Positions 7,112-15,645 of a stretch of 64,000 nucleotides of DNA are shown here, in pieces (within the stretch, counting starts at the first letter, position 1; each line of letters opens with the position of its first letter). Both the position numbers and the translations under genes were made by a program. The DNA lies in the NCBI RefSeq assembly GCF_027052235.1, contig NZ_JALUFF010000057.1, positions 1 to 64,000 on the forward strand, read 5' to 3'. Under the pieces are notes generated by a model. That model was not told the DNA's origin and ran no database searches. It saw only the letters and a program-made list of their open reading frames with translations. This DNA is from Thermococcus sp. (lineage in GTDB: Archaea; Methanobacteriota_B; Thermococci; Thermococcales; Thermococcaceae).

Positions 7112-7567
7112 TCAATCACCCCCTTTCGTTTTTAGAGCAAAGAGAAAGAGCAGGAGTCCTGCCCATGTAAGGGCGAAATAAAGGTTGAGGCTGAGGATAT
7201 GAAGCGGGACGGCGCTCAGCATCAGAAGACCTCCCGCTATACCGTATCTTCCGAGGTTCTTTGAAACGCGGTAGATGAAGTAAACCGCAGTCATCTGGAG
7301 GGCGGTGAAGGTTAGGTAAACTGACCACCATATCTGGGGAGAAACCTGGAGGGGGGTTATTCCAAGAACCTTTGCCCAGCCGGAAATCCCGAGCAGTATC
7401 TTTGCCCCGTAGAGAGGGAAGGAAAGCCCCACGACGATGGCCGACCACAGCCATTCTTTCCTGAACTCCTCCCACTCTCCCGCGAGAAGGAAGAGGGGGA
7501 CTATCGAGAGAGGGTAGAGGTACATCATCAGGAGAAGGGCGAGAAAAACCAGGGCCGGCCTCTTCAT
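7112..7567 (-). CDS. Small polytopic membrane protein of unknown function
   Basis: From ATG 7567 (after GGGGGTGGTTCG) the product has 151 residues. About four to five hydrophobic helices are visible, for example ALVFLALLLMMYLYPLSIVP, WLWSAIVVGLSFPLYGAKIL, WWSVYLTFTALQMTAVYFIY and the C-terminal LYFALTWAGLLLFLFAL. An in-frame ATG at 7606 would add 13 residues but lacks a ribosome site. It lies downstream of cdc48 on the same strand, separated by three hairpins, and is coupled to the 81-residue gene. Function unknown. Confidence 0.7.
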   Translation of the reverse strand: MKRPALVFLALLLMMYLYPLSIVPLFLLAGEWEEFRKEWLWSAIVVGLSFPLYGAKILLGISGWAKVLGITPLQVSPQIWWSVYLTFTALQMTAVYFIYRVSKNLGRYGIAGGLLMLSAVPLHILSLNLYFALTWAGLLLFLFALKTKGGD

Positions 7568-7599
7568 CGAACCACCCCCAGAGGGCAGAAAAGGGTAAA

Positions 7600-7658
7600 G
7601 GGGCATCAGCCCCTTGCCCCGCGCGAACTTTCGTTCGCTGGGTCACGCTCCGCGTGAC
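7600..7658 (-). terminator. Three consecutive stem-loops after cdc48
   Basis: Perfect stems occur at 7642-7658 (GTCACGC/GCGTGAC, containing the cdc48 stop), 7623-7638 (GCGAAC/GTTCGC, reading GAAA tetraloop on the minus strand) and 7600-7613 (GGGGC/GCCCC). Together they look like a transcript 3'-end stabiliser or processing site rather than a U-tract terminator. Confidence 0.55.
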
Positions 7659-10036
7659 TGCTTGAACTGCTCCTGCACCTTCCTGTAGTACTCCATCGTT
7701 TCTTTGCTCACGCTCGGGCCTATCTTCTTGAGGGCCTCCTCGAAGTCCTTCATGGTGACCTTGACCTTCTGCCTTATCTCGTCAGCCTTCATGCCGGGCC
7801 TTATGATGCCCTCCTGGAGCGCCCTTCTCATCGCGAGCATCGCTGCCTCTCTCACAACTGCCGCAATGTCTGCACCGGTGTAGCCCTCGGTCCTCTTCGC
7901 GAGCTCCTCAAGGTTCACATCTTCAGCCAGCGGAACCTTCCTGGTGTGCACCTTGAATATCTCAAGCCTCGCTTTCTCGTCCGGCGCTGGAACGAGGATG
8001 AGCCTGTCGAAGCGCCCGGGTCTAAGCAAGGCCGGATCAATGATGTCGGGCCTGTTCGTTGCGGCTATGACCACTACACCGCTGTTCTCCTGGATTCCGT
8101 CCATCTCGGTGAGGAGCTGGTTGATGAGCCTGTCGGTGACGCGGTTCACGTCGGTGCCCCTGCGCGGAGCGATGGCGTCAATCTCGTCGATGAAGACCAC
8201 CGTCGGTGCTGCCTGCCTCGCCTTTCTGAATATCTCGCGGATGTTCTTCTCGCTCTCGCCAACCCACTTGCTCAACACCTCTGGGCCTCTGATGGCTATG
8301 AAGTTGGCCTCGCTCTCGGTTGCAACTGCCTTTGCTAGTAAAGTCTTACCCGTTCCCGGCGGGCCATAGAGGAGGATTCCCTTCGGCGGTGTGATGCCTA
8401 GCCCCATGAAGGCCTCCGGATACTTGAGTGGCCATTCGACTGCTTCCCTGAGTTCCTGCTTTACGTTCTCTAGTCCGCCTATGTCTTCCCAGTGGACGTT
8501 TGGAACCTCTATGAGGACTTCCCTGAGGGCTGAAGGCTCGACCATCTTTAACGCCTCGTAGAAGTCCCTTCTCGTGACCTTCAGCTCGTCCAGGACTTCC
8601 CTTGGTATGTGCTCCGCTTCGAAGTCTATCTTGCCCTCGTTTATGAGCCTCCTGAGGGCTGCCATAGCTGCTTCTCTAGCGAGCGCCGCTAAGTCAGCTC
8701 CCACGAAGCCGTGGGTCTTCTCGGCCAGCTCCTCAAGCAGGTCGTCGATAAGCTTGGCCTTGACCTCGTCGTAGAGCTTTTCGTCTACCTCCCTGAGGGC
8801 CCTCTTGATCTCCTCCTCGTCCTTGGCTTCCCTGACCTTCGGGAGGGCCTTCTCGACGGCTTCTCTGTAGGCGTCGTTCTGCTCAAGCTTTTCAAGTATC
8901 TCGATGACCTTGCTCTTCCTGAACTCGGGCTCGATGGGCATTCCTCTGGTGTGTATCTGGAGTATCTCCTTCCTTCCCTGCTTGTCCGGGACGCCGACCT
9001 CAATCTCCCTGTCAAACCTTCCCGGCCTCCTCAATGCCGGGTCAATCGCATCGGGCCTGTTGGTCGCGCCTATGACTATGACCTTTCCACGACTCTTCAA
9101 ACCATCCATCAGCGTGAGTAGCTGTGAAACAACCCTCTTCTCGACCTCACCGCTGACTTCTTCTCTCTTGGGCGCGATGCTGTCGATTTCATCGATGAAG
9201 ATTATCGCCGGCGCGTTCTCCTCGGCCTCCTTGAAGACCTCCCTAAGCCTCTCCTCGCTCTCACCGTAGTACTTGCTCATTATCTCCGGCCCGTTTATCG
9301 CTATGAAGTGGGCGTTGGCCTCGTTGGCAACGGCCTTCGCTAGCAGAGTCTTACCCGTTCCCGGCGGGCCGTAGAGGAGAACTCCCTTCGGCGGCTCAAT
9401 TCCAAGCTTCTCGAATATCTCCGGGTGCTTGAGCGGGAGCTCAATCATCTCCCTGACCTTCTGGATGACGTCCTTGAGACCCCCAATGTCCTCGTAGGTG
9501 ACGCCTAAAGCGGCTGTCTTGCTTACCTCCTTGACAGGCTTCTCGCTAACCTGGAAGTCCGTGAACTCGGTTATCTGAACTATCCCGGATGGCTGGGTGG
9601 CCGTAACCACGAAGGTCAGCTCCTGTCCGAGGATGCCTATCTTGATGTAGTCGCCCCTGACGACGGGCCTTCCTATGAGTCTCTCGTGGAACCACTCGAC
9701 GAAGTCCCTGCCGAAGCGTATCGGCTCTGTTGGTGCCACTATAACCTTCTTGGCTTCCCTGACCTCGGCCTTCCTAACGGTTACCTCGTCTCCAAGGCCA
9801 ACGCCGGCGTTCTTCCTGATCGTTCCGTCCATCCTGATTATTTCCAGCCCTTCGTCCTCTGGATAGGCCGGCCAGACCACCGCTGCGGTGTTCTTGGTGC
9901 CGATTATCTCAACGACGTCTCCCGTCTGGACGCCTATCTCTCTCATTGCCCTCCTGTCAATCCTTACAATCCCTCTCCCGACATCCCTCTGGTGAGCGGG
10001 AGCAACCTTCAACCTTATTTCCTTCCTCTCAGCCAT
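7643..10036 (-). CDS. cdc48: CDC48/VAT family AAA+ ATPase (p97-like unfoldase)
   Basis: This 797-residue protein has an N-domain (double-psi barrel plus CDC48 domain 2, residues 1-165) and two AAA modules. D1 has Walker A GPPGTGKT at 223-230 and Walker B IFIDEID near 279-285. D2 has Walker A near 558-565 and VFIDEID near 615-621. Arginine-finger motifs (RPGRFDR) are present in both. It unfolds proteins for degradation or remodelling. D1's alpha-subdomain carries an extra charged helical stretch (about 370-437). The C-terminus SRGA lacks an HbYX proteasome motif. ATG 10036 is preferred over TTG 10042 because GGAGGTGG lies 6 bases before it. Hsp20 lies upstream, consistent with a shared heat-shock role. 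Confidence 0.95.
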   Translation of the reverse strand: MAERKEIRLKVAPAHQRDVGRGIVRIDRRAMREIGVQTGDVVEIIGTKNTAAVVWPAYPEDEGLEIIRMDGTIRKNAGVGLGDEVTVRKAEVREAKKVIVAPTEPIRFGRDFVEWFHERLIGRPVVRGDYIKIGILGQELTFVVTATQPSGIVQITEFTDFQVSEKPVKEVSKTAALGVTYEDIGGLKDVIQKVREMIELPLKHPEIFEKLGIEPPKGVLLYGPPGTGKTLLAKAVANEANAHFIAINGPEIMSKYYGESEERLREVFKEAEENAPAIIFIDEIDSIAPKREEVSGEVEKRVVSQLLTLMDGLKSRGKVIVIGATNRPDAIDPALRRPGRFDREIEVGVPDKQGRKEILQIHTRGMPIEPEFRKSKVIEILEKLEQNDAYREAVEKALPKVREAKDEEEIKRALREVDEKLYDEVKAKLIDDLLEELAEKTHGFVGADLAALAREAAMAALRRLINEGKIDFEAEHIPREVLDELKVTRRDFYEALKMVEPSALREVLIEVPNVHWEDIGGLENVKQELREAVEWPLKYPEAFMGLGITPPKGILLYGPPGTGKTLLAKAVATESEANFIAIRGPEVLSKWVGESEKNIREIFRKARQAAPTVVFIDEIDAIAPRRGTDVNRVTDRLINQLLTEMDGIQENSGVVVIAATNRPDIIDPALLRPGRFDRLILVPAPDEKARLEIFKVHTRKVPLAEDVNLEELAKRTEGYTGADIAAVVREAAMLAMRRALQEGIIRPGMKADEIRQKVKVTMKDFEEALKKIGPSVSKETMEYYRKVQEQFKQSRGA

Positions 10037-10124
10037 TTTCAACCACCTCCAAACTTTTCATGATCGATTAGCGTGATTCGCTGATTTTAGCCAAAATTTC
10101 TGAAAAATCGAAAGGGCTCAGTAT

Positions 10125-10610
10125 TCACTCAATCTTGACCTCGAAGCCCTCCTTCTCCGGCTTGCTGGGCCTCTTCTTGGGTATCTCTATCTCAAGGACG
10201 CCGTTGTTATAGCGGGCCTTCGCTTTCTCCGGGATGACCTCCTCTGGAAGCCTTATGACCCTTCTGTAACCGCTGTAGTAGCGCTCGATCCTTATTGCCC
10301 CTTCCCTCTCAAGCTCCTTCTCGCGCCTTACCTGGGCCTCGATGTAGACGGTGTCCTCGGTAACGCGGAGCTTTATGTCCTCCTTCCTGACTCCCGGAAG
10401 CTCGACGGTGATGACGAAGCGGTCTCCTTTGTCGAAGATGTCGGCGAAGGGCTCCCTCCAGGTCTCGCGGAACTCAAAGCGCTCCTCCGGCTCGCGCCAG
10501 CTCCAGATTCTCGGCCCGCGCATGAAGTCCCTGAATATGGCGTCAATCTCCTCCTGTATCTCCCTCATAAGGTCGAAGGGGTCCCAGTAGCGGTCCCTCC
10601 TCCAGACCAT
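10125..10610 (-). CDS. hsp20: Hsp20/alpha-crystallin small heat shock protein
   Basis: This 161-residue protein has an Arg/Trp-rich N-terminal arm (WRRDRYWDPFDLMREI), an alpha-crystallin domain (about residues 45-140) with PGVRKEDIKLRV and the signature YNNGVLEIEIPKK, and a short charged tail. Small Hsps hold unfolded proteins in oligomers. ATG 10610 follows GGGAGGTGGTGCCG; upstream GTG codons are in frame but less well placed. A Phr-like operator overlaps the predicted transcription start. It is likely cotranscribed or co-regulated with cdc48, 88 bases downstream. Confidence 0.95.
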   Translation of the reverse strand: MVWRRDRYWDPFDLMREIQEEIDAIFRDFMRGPRIWSWREPEERFEFRETWREPFADIFDKGDRFVITVELPGVRKEDIKLRVTEDTVYIEAQVRREKELEREGAIRIERYYSGYRRVIRLPEEVIPEKAKARYNNGVLEIEIPKKRPSKPEKEGFEVKIE

Positions 10611-10631
10611 CGGCACCACCTCCCGGTGCCT

Positions 10632-10656
10632 TTTTGATTACCAGTAGTTACTAAAA
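10632..10656 (-). promoter_or_regulatory. Phr heat-shock repressor operator
   Basis: On the minus strand this 25-base dyad begins TTTTAGTAAC, has a TACTG centre and ends GTAATCAAAA. It matches the Phr consensus TTTAnnTnACnnnnnGTnAnnAAAA at all specified positions but one. It lies between the TATA box and the hsp20 start, where Phr blocks polymerase recruitment. Confidence 0.8.
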
Positions 10657-10664
10657 AGAGAAGC

Positions 10665-10675
10665 CTTTATAAACT
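10665..10675 (-). promoter_or_regulatory. TATA box of hsp20
   Basis: The minus strand reads AGTTTATAAAG here, about 25-30 bases before the Phr-overlapped transcription start. Its TTTATAAA core is palindromic and could also fire rightward. Confidence 0.7.
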
Positions 10676-10732
10676 TTTCGATTTTAGTTAGGGGAGGTAA
10701 GTTTAAGAGAAGAAGTGTGGAGAGAAGGGAAG

Positions 10733-10827
10733 GGAGGCCCTTGGGCATCACCTCCGCAGGGTTCTTGGAAAGGCCCCTGAAGCCATCCAGCCCGGGATCC
10801 CTGCCACGAGCCCGCAACTTACTCGGG
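10733..10827. ncRNA. Candidate structured RNA (chain of stem-loops), strand unresolved
   Basis: In the 350-base gap between hsp20 and the MBL gene a GC-rich block forms three adjacent hairpins: GGAGG/CCTCC (10733-10755), GCAGGG/CCCTGC (10756-10804, with an inner GGC/GCC stem) and CCCG/CGGG (10811-10827). GC-rich islands between genes of hyperthermophiles are often structured RNAs. TATA-like elements exist on both sides (10666-10675 and 10876-10887). No ORF with a ribosome site and good composition was found. It does not match a tRNA, C/D box RNA or H/ACA RNA that I can recognise. Confidence 0.4.
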
Positions 10828-10892
10828 AATATATTGGAATTTCCGAAGATTCCTGCAAATTAATAGGAGTTCTTCGAATATATTAAGGTTTC

Positions 10893-10909
10893 GGTTCAGA
10901 GTTTGAACC
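10893..10909. promoter_or_regulatory. Palindrome GGTTCA-N5-TGAACC
   Basis: GGTTCAGAGTTTGAACC is a perfect 6-base inverted repeat with a 5-base spacer in AT-rich intergenic DNA, adjacent to TATATT elements. It resembles a regulator operator, but the cognate protein is unknown. Confidence 0.35.
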
Positions 10910-10961
10910 CGCGATGAGTGAAGTCTATAAAAGCCATTAACTTTTGATGAACAGGCGAACT

Positions 10962-11819
10962 TCATGGTTCTATTATGTCATTCTGCCCAACGGCTGTGGC
11001 CTCGTATCCGAGTCCCCTCAGTATCCCCGCGAACTCACCGGCGAAGCCGTAAACGGTAAAGACCTTCTCGGGCCGAACCTTTTCCACTATTCTCACTAGC
11101 TCCCAGAAGTCGGCGTGGTTGCTCAGCTTAAGCCTTCCGAAACCTGAAACGGTAAGCTCCCACGGTGAGAGCGAGTCCTCAACCCTCGGCGAGCGGTAGG
11201 AACGCAGAACAACCTCTCCATCCCTCTCGATGTTTTTGAAGGTAACACCGAACTTGGAGTAAACCCTCGCCACCTTCAGCATTGTCCTGCTCGGCCTAAC
11301 CGTGTAGCCGTGAAGCTCAAGTATCTTCATGACTTCCTGGGCCTTCCCGGTCTGGTTCACGTAGAGGACCGGCCTCTTTCTCCTGTCTAGGGCTTCCTCC
11401 ACGAAGGCTATTAGCTTCTTCTCCGCCTCCCTCGGCGAGGGAAAGGTGAAGCTCGGAACCCCAAAGGTCGCCTCGATTATCAGAAAGTCCGCCTTCGGAA
11501 AACGGCTCTTCTCAGCTGTTCTGAGCTTGAACCACTTGGTGTCGCCGGTGTAGAAGAGCGTCCCGGTATCGAGCCAGAGTTTTATTCCGGCTGAGCCGAG
11601 CATGTGGCCGGCCGGGTAGAGCTTTGCCTTGAAGTCTCCAATGTAGAACCTCTCCCCGAAATCAACCTCCTTGTAAAAGCCGCCTTTCCTCAGGTGGCTG
11701 AGGTACTTTGTTGCCTTTGTCGCAAAGATAATTTCACCGCTTACGAAGTGATCGCTGTGGGCGTGGCTCTGGAAGGTGAAGCGAGCGGAGCTGTCGAGGC
11801 CTACTTTCCCGATTATCAT
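10962..11819 (-). CDS. MBL-fold (beta-CASP/Artemis-like) predicted exonuclease
   Basis: This 285-residue protein has the metallo-beta-lactamase motif SHAHSDH (H19, H21, D23, H24). It continues with AGHMLGSAGIKL and YTGDTKW, and a later SNHADFWELV, the order seen in SNM1/Artemis- and CPSF-like nucleases. The beta-CASP insert appears reduced. Members process RNA 3' ends or repair DNA; which applies here cannot be told. ATG 11819 is chosen because the product aligns directly with the metal-binding core. A GTG at 11834 with an adjacent GGGGGGA is an alternative. It diverges from the ABC ATPase gene. Confidence 0.8.
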   Translation of the reverse strand: MIIGKVGLDSSARFTFQSHAHSDHFVSGEIIFATKATKYLSHLRKGGFYKEVDFGERFYIGDFKAKLYPAGHMLGSAGIKLWLDTGTLFYTGDTKWFKLRTAEKSRFPKADFLIIEATFGVPSFTFPSPREAEKKLIAFVEEALDRRKRPVLYVNQTGKAQEVMKILELHGYTVRPSRTMLKVARVYSKFGVTFKNIERDGEVVLRSYRSPRVEDSLSPWELTVSGFGRLKLSNHADFWELVRIVEKVRPEKVFTVYGFAGEFAGILRGLGYEATAVGQNDIIEP

Positions 11820-11905
11820 TGTTATTGATTCCACTCCCCCCAATATTAACCTTCCCGCCCGAAATCCTTAACTACATTCATTTCGATAGAATTCTGGGTG
11901 TTGAG

Positions 11906-12844
11906 ATGGAGACCTACGTTATCGAGACGGGGGAACTCACCAAGTTCTTCGGCAAGAGAAACGTCGTCTACCATCTGAATCTCAAAGTGCCTAAGGGTGC
12001 TGTCTACGGCTTCCTCGGTCCGAACGGAGCGGGAAAGACGACTACAATTAAGATGCTCACAGGCGCTCTAAAACCCACCTACGGCGAAATAAGGATTTTC
12101 GGCATGGAGATGCCTCGCGAAAGGGTTAAAATCATGAGAAAAATCGGCTACATGCCGGAAAAGTCCATAGCCTACGATGATATGACGGTCTTCGAGTTTC
12201 TAACCTACATGGGGCGCCTTCTCGGACTCAAAAAGGAAGAGGCAATAAAGCAGGCCAGGGAGCTCATGGCGTACACGGGGGTTGGAAAGCTGGCCTTTCA
12301 CAGGATGAAGGAGCTTTCCAGCGGGCAGAGGCAAAGAACGATATTCGCGGCTTCCCTCCTTGGGAATCCCGAGCTCCTCATTTTGGACGAGCCGACGAGC
12401 AATCTCGACCCGGTCGGGAGGATGGAGTTCATAGGGAAGGTTCTTGAACTGGCCAAGTCCGGAAAAACAATATTCATAAGCTCTCATATTGTGAGCGAGA
12501 TAGAGCGAACCTGCAACTACGTCGGGCTCATAAAGGACGGCCAGCTCATCGAGCAGGGCCGCGTGAGGGAGCTCGTGAGCGTGGAGAGCAACGACTACGA
12601 CATCATGGTCTCGGACAACTCAAGGCTCATTGACTTCCTCAGGGACAAGATCTACGTCAGAGAAGTTTGGGAGGAGGAAGGCGTGGTCAGGGTCAGGCTC
12701 GACGAGAGGTTCTTGGAGAGATTTTTCCTCGAAGTTCCCCAGTTCATAGCTGGCGAAAAGCTTGCCCTCAAACTCTTCAAACCCCACACCAGTCCCCTCG
12801 AAAGGATTCTCATGAAGCGCTTCAACGGGGGGTGGAAGGAATGA
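11906..12844 (+). CDS. ABC transporter ATP-binding protein
   Basis: This 312-residue ATPase has Walker A GPNGAGKTT (38-46), signature LSSGQRQR (137-144), Walker B LLILDEPTSNLD and the switch His in FISSHIVSEIE. The ~90-residue C-terminal extension is common in ABC-2-type exporter ATPases. ATG 11906 follows GGGTGTTGAG; the longer frame from 11819 overlaps the divergent gene and lacks a ribosome site. Its stop overlaps the permease start by 4 bases. The arrangement suggests a two-gene exporter; substrate unknown. Confidence 0.9.
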   Translation: METYVIETGELTKFFGKRNVVYHLNLKVPKGAVYGFLGPNGAGKTTTIKMLTGALKPTYGEIRIFGMEMPRERVKIMRKIGYMPEKSIAYDDMTVFEFLTYMGRLLGLKKEEAIKQARELMAYTGVGKLAFHRMKELSSGQRQRTIFAASLLGNPELLILDEPTSNLDPVGRMEFIGKVLELAKSGKTIFISSHIVSEIERTCNYVGLIKDGQLIEQGRVRELVSVESNDYDIMVSDNSRLIDFLRDKIYVREVWEEEGVVRVRLDERFLERFFLEVPQFIAGEKLALKLFKPHTSPLERILMKRFNGGWKE

Positions 12845-13668
12845 ATCCGAGAACCGGGTTTAAATTCGATAGGCTGTTCTTGTCCCCGCTGTGGGTCATC
12901 TTTTCCACTGAAAGCATAAAACTGCTCCGTTCGAGGAAGTTCAAGGTTCTTCTAGCTATAACACTGTTCCCGTCGGTGATTTATCTCCTCAGCCCTAATC
13001 CAATCGGAAGCGGAGTGGAAGGCATGAGAAAGGCCTTCCAAGCACTGATGCTCGACCTGCTCCCCAACTACTGGCTCGGGATAATTGGCCAGCTTATAGT
13101 CATAATCCTTATGAGCGACCTCCTTGCCGGAGAGATAGACAGGGGGACGATAAGGCTCCTAATCGCGAAGCCCCTCCGCCTTTCGGAGCTCGTGGCGGCC
13201 AAGTTCCTAGCTGGATTAAGTACTTTGGTGCTCCTGTTTGGCATTCCCTACGTGGTGATATGGCTCTACAACCCCGTCGTTTACGGAACGGGAGTTAACG
13301 GGCTCGGAGAGGGCTTTGGCGATTTTCTCTACGTCCTAGGTGTGACCGTTCTTCTGGTGGCCAGCATAGGGGCCCTTTCGATGCTCCTGTCAGTGGTCAT
13401 AAGCCGCCCCCTCTACGCTTCCCTCGCTACCTTCGGTCTGCTCTTCCTGCTCCAGTTCCTCATACCCCAGATTCCGTACATCAGCAACCCTGAAAGCTAC
13501 ACCCTTGGTTACAGGGCGGTTCTCCTCCTCAAGAGTAGCTTCCACGAAGTTGACCTGTCTGGATTTCAGGGAAGCTCTGAATACACGGCTTTCTTTTTCA
13601 TATTCTTGACAGTCCTCTTGTTGGTGCTAACGTGGGTCGCCCTAGAAAGGAGGGAGTTCCCTGACTGA
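12841..13668 (+). CDS. ABC-2 type transporter permease
   Basis: This 275-residue protein, starting MNPRTGFKFDRLF at the ATGA overlap with the ATPase gene, has six predicted membrane helices. Examples are VLLAITLFPSVIYLL, LIVIILMSDLLAGEI, FLAGLSTLVLLFGIPYVVIW and a terminal FFFIFLTVLLLVLTWVAL. The motif DLLAGEIDRGTIRLLIAKP is the classic ABC-2 cytosolic loop (EI.RGTI..L...P). It forms the membrane channel for the preceding ATPase. Substrate cannot be inferred. Confidence 0.85.
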   Translation: MNPRTGFKFDRLFLSPLWVIFSTESIKLLRSRKFKVLLAITLFPSVIYLLSPNPIGSGVEGMRKAFQALMLDLLPNYWLGIIGQLIVIILMSDLLAGEIDRGTIRLLIAKPLRLSELVAAKFLAGLSTLVLLFGIPYVVIWLYNPVVYGTGVNGLGEGFGDFLYVLGVTVLLVASIGALSMLLSVVISRPLYASLATFGLLFLLQFLIPQIPYISNPESYTLGYRAVLLLKSSFHEVDLSGFQGSSEYTAFFFIFLTVLLLVLTWVALERREFPD

Positions 13669-13714
13669 TGGATGTTTTATCCAATGCCAAGGGAGAGCTT
13701 GAGCTATGTAAAAG

Positions 13715-13724
13715 GTTTTTATAC
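13715..13724 (+). promoter_or_regulatory. TATA box of methylmalonyl-CoA mutase gene
   Basis: GTTTTTATAC lies about 40 bases before the ATG, giving a short leader that contains GGCAGGTGATCAGG as ribosome site. Confidence 0.6.
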
Positions 13725-13756
13725 TTCGGTGCCCAATTAGGGGCAGGTGATCAGGA

Positions 13757-15445
13757 ATGACCTTCGATAAGGATAAGCTCGCCAAGATTCGCGAGGAGGA
13801 GAAGCGCTGGGAGGAGACCACGGTTAAGAAGTTCATCGAGAAGAGGCCCGAGAGAAAGGAGAAGTTCATGACCGATGACGGATTCGAGATTAAGAGGCTC
13901 TACACTCCCGCTGACCTCGGCGAGGACTGGGACTACCTCGAAAAGCTCGGCTTTCCCGGAGAATACCCCTTCACGCGCGGTGTTTACGCCACCATGTATC
14001 GCGGTCGCTTCTGGACGATGAGGCAGTATGCCGGCTACGCAACAGCTGAAGAGAGCAACAAGCGCTACAAGTACCTTCTCAGTCAGGGGCAGACGGGTTT
14101 GAGCGTTGCCTTCGATTTGCCGACCCAGCTCGGCTACGACAGCGACCACCCGATGGCTGAGGGTGAGGTTGGTAAGGTCGGAGTTGCCATTGATTCCCTC
14201 TGGGACATGGAAATACTCTTCGATGGAATCCCGCTCGACAAGGTCTCCACAAGCATGACGATAAACTCCACCGCTGCAAACCTTCTCGCCATGTACATTC
14301 TCGTTGCCGAAAAGCAGGGCGTAACCCAGGACAAGCTCCGCGGAACCGTTCAGAACGACATCCTCAAGGAGTACATCGCGAGGGGAACCTACATATTCCC
14401 GCCCCAGCCGAGCATGCGCCTTACAACCGACATCATAATGTACTGCGCCGAGAACATTCCAAAGTGGAACTCCATAAGCATAAGCGGTTACCACATTAGA
14501 GAAGCTGGAGCAAACGCCGTCCAGGAGGTCGCTTTCACCCTCGCCGACGGAATAGAGTACGTTAAGGCCGTCATCGAGAGGGGAATGGACGTTGACAAGT
14601 TCGCGGGAAGGCTGAGCTTCTTCTTCAACGCCCACAACAACTTCCTTGAGGAGATAGCCAAGTTTAGAGCAGCAAGGAGGCTCTGGGCGTATATAATGAA
14701 GGAGTGGTTCCACGCCAAGAACCCGCGTTCCATGATGCTCCGCTTCCACACCCAAACAGCGGGTTCAACTCTGACAGCCCAGCAGCCCGAGAACAACATC
14801 GTTCGCGTTGCCATACAGGCTTTGGCTGCCGTCCTCGGCGGAACCCAGAGCCTGCATACCAACAGCTATGACGAAGCTTTGAGCCTTCCAACGGAGAAGA
14901 GCGTCAGGATAGCCCTCAGAACCCAGCAGATTATAGCCTACGAGAGCGGTGTCGTTGATACCGTCGACCCGCTCGGGGGAAGCTACTACATCGAGTGGCT
15001 CACCGACCACATCTACGAGGAGGCTCTGAAGTACATCGAGAAGATTCAGAAGATGGGCGGAATGATGCGCGCCATAGAGCGCGGCTACATCCAGAAGGAG
15101 ATTGCAGATGCAGCCTACAAGTACCAGAAAGAAATCGAGGAGGGGAAGAGGATCATCGTCGGCGTCAACAAGTTCCAGACGGACGAGCCGATAGAGGTCG
15201 AGATACTCAAGGTTGACCCGAGCATAAGGGAGAAGCAGATAGCGAGGCTCAAGAAGCTGAGGAGCGAGCGCGACAGCAAGAAGGTCGAGGAAGCCCTCGA
15301 CAGGCTGAGGAAGGCAGCGGAAACCGAGGACGAGAACCTGATGCCCTACATCATTGAGGCCCACCGCCATCTGGCTACCCTCGGGGAGGTTACCGACGTC
15401 TTAAGGGAGATATGGGGCGAGTACCGCGCTCCCCTGATATTCTGA
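13757..15445 (+). CDS. mcmA1: Methylmalonyl-CoA mutase, catalytic (N-terminal type) subunit
   Basis: This 562-residue protein is the TIM-barrel substrate-binding half of a B12-dependent mutase that interconverts methylmalonyl-CoA and succinyl-CoA. Family motifs include [58 protein letters not shown] and [19 protein letters not shown]. It ends after a helical tail and lacks the cobalamin-binding domain, which is encoded separately at 32201. Split mutases are usual in archaea. It is monocistronic here with its own TATA box. The start follows GCAGGTGATCAGGA. Confidence 0.95.
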   Translation: MTFDKDKLAKIREEEKRWEETTVKKFIEKRPERKEKFMTDDGFEIKRLYTPADLGEDWDYLEKLGFPGEYPFTRGVYATMYRGRFWTMRQYAGYATAEESNKRYKYLLSQGQTGLSVAFDLPTQLGYDSDHPMAEGEVGKVGVAIDSLWDMEILFDGIPLDKVSTSMTINSTAANLLAMYILVAEKQGVTQDKLRGTVQNDILKEYIARGTYIFPPQPSMRLTTDIIMYCAENIPKWNSISISGYHIREAGANAVQEVAFTLADGIEYVKAVIERGMDVDKFAGRLSFFFNAHNNFLEEIAKFRAARRLWAYIMKEWFHAKNPRSMMLRFHTQTAGSTLTAQQPENNIVRVAIQALAAVLGGTQSLHTNSYDEALSLPTEKSVRIALRTQQIIAYESGVVDTVDPLGGSYYIEWLTDHIYEEALKYIEKIQKMGGMMRAIERGYIQKEIADAAYKYQKEIEEGKRIIVGVNKFQTDEPIEVEILKVDPSIREKQIARLKKLRSERDSKKVEEALDRLRKAAETEDENLMPYIIEAHRHLATLGEVTDVLREIWGEYRAPLIF

Positions 15446-15506
15446 GCCTTCTTTCCTTCTGGTTTATGTTTTTCATTATCCGAATTGGTTCCCCGTGGTC
15501 GGTTTT

Positions 15507-15521
15507 TAACATTCGATGTTA
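15507..15521. promoter_or_regulatory. Palindrome TAACAT-N3-ATGTTA
   Basis: TAACATTCGATGTTA is a perfect dyad in the 200-base gap between the mutase and the exported-protein genes. It lies about 25 bases upstream of the TATA box at 15544, where an archaeal activator or upstream regulator could bind. It could also be incidental. Confidence 0.35.
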
Positions 15522-15543
15522 AGTGCCTTTATTTCCCGGCAAC

Positions 15544-15553
15544 GTTTTTAAGT
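15544..15553 (+). promoter_or_regulatory. TATA box of exported-protein operon
   Basis: GTTTTTAAGT lies about 95 bases before the preferred ATG, predicting an unusually long leader of some 65 bases. Confidence 0.5.
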
Positions 15554-15645
15554 CCCATCTCGTACTGGAACTATAAGATGCTTCATGCCCATGTGGAGGT
15601 CACGTTGTGTTAAATCAACGCTCCAACGAGGCTGGAGATGATATG

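Noticed and set aside
7116-7646. 176-codon minus-strand frame overlapping the membrane protein in another frame
   Set aside because: Pro/Arg/Ser-rich without hydrophobic helices or ribosome site. The overlapping frame has clear transmembrane helices and GGGGGTGGT.
10888-10915. tRNA T-loop-like GGGTTCAAAC on the minus strand
   Set aside because: No acceptor stem, anticodon arm or D-arm can be paired around it. It is better described as a palindrome.
10911-10950. C/D box RNA near GCGATGA and TTGATGA
   Set aside because: Neither matches box C exactly and no CTGA box D occurs at suitable spacing.
13751-14755. 334-codon minus-strand frame over the mutase gene
   Set aside because: Shadow of the methylmalonyl-CoA mutase; no ribosome site and no recognisable domain.
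15579-15614. 11-codon leader peptide frame before the surface-protein operon
   Set aside because: No ribosome site and no attenuator-like structure follow it; likely chance.
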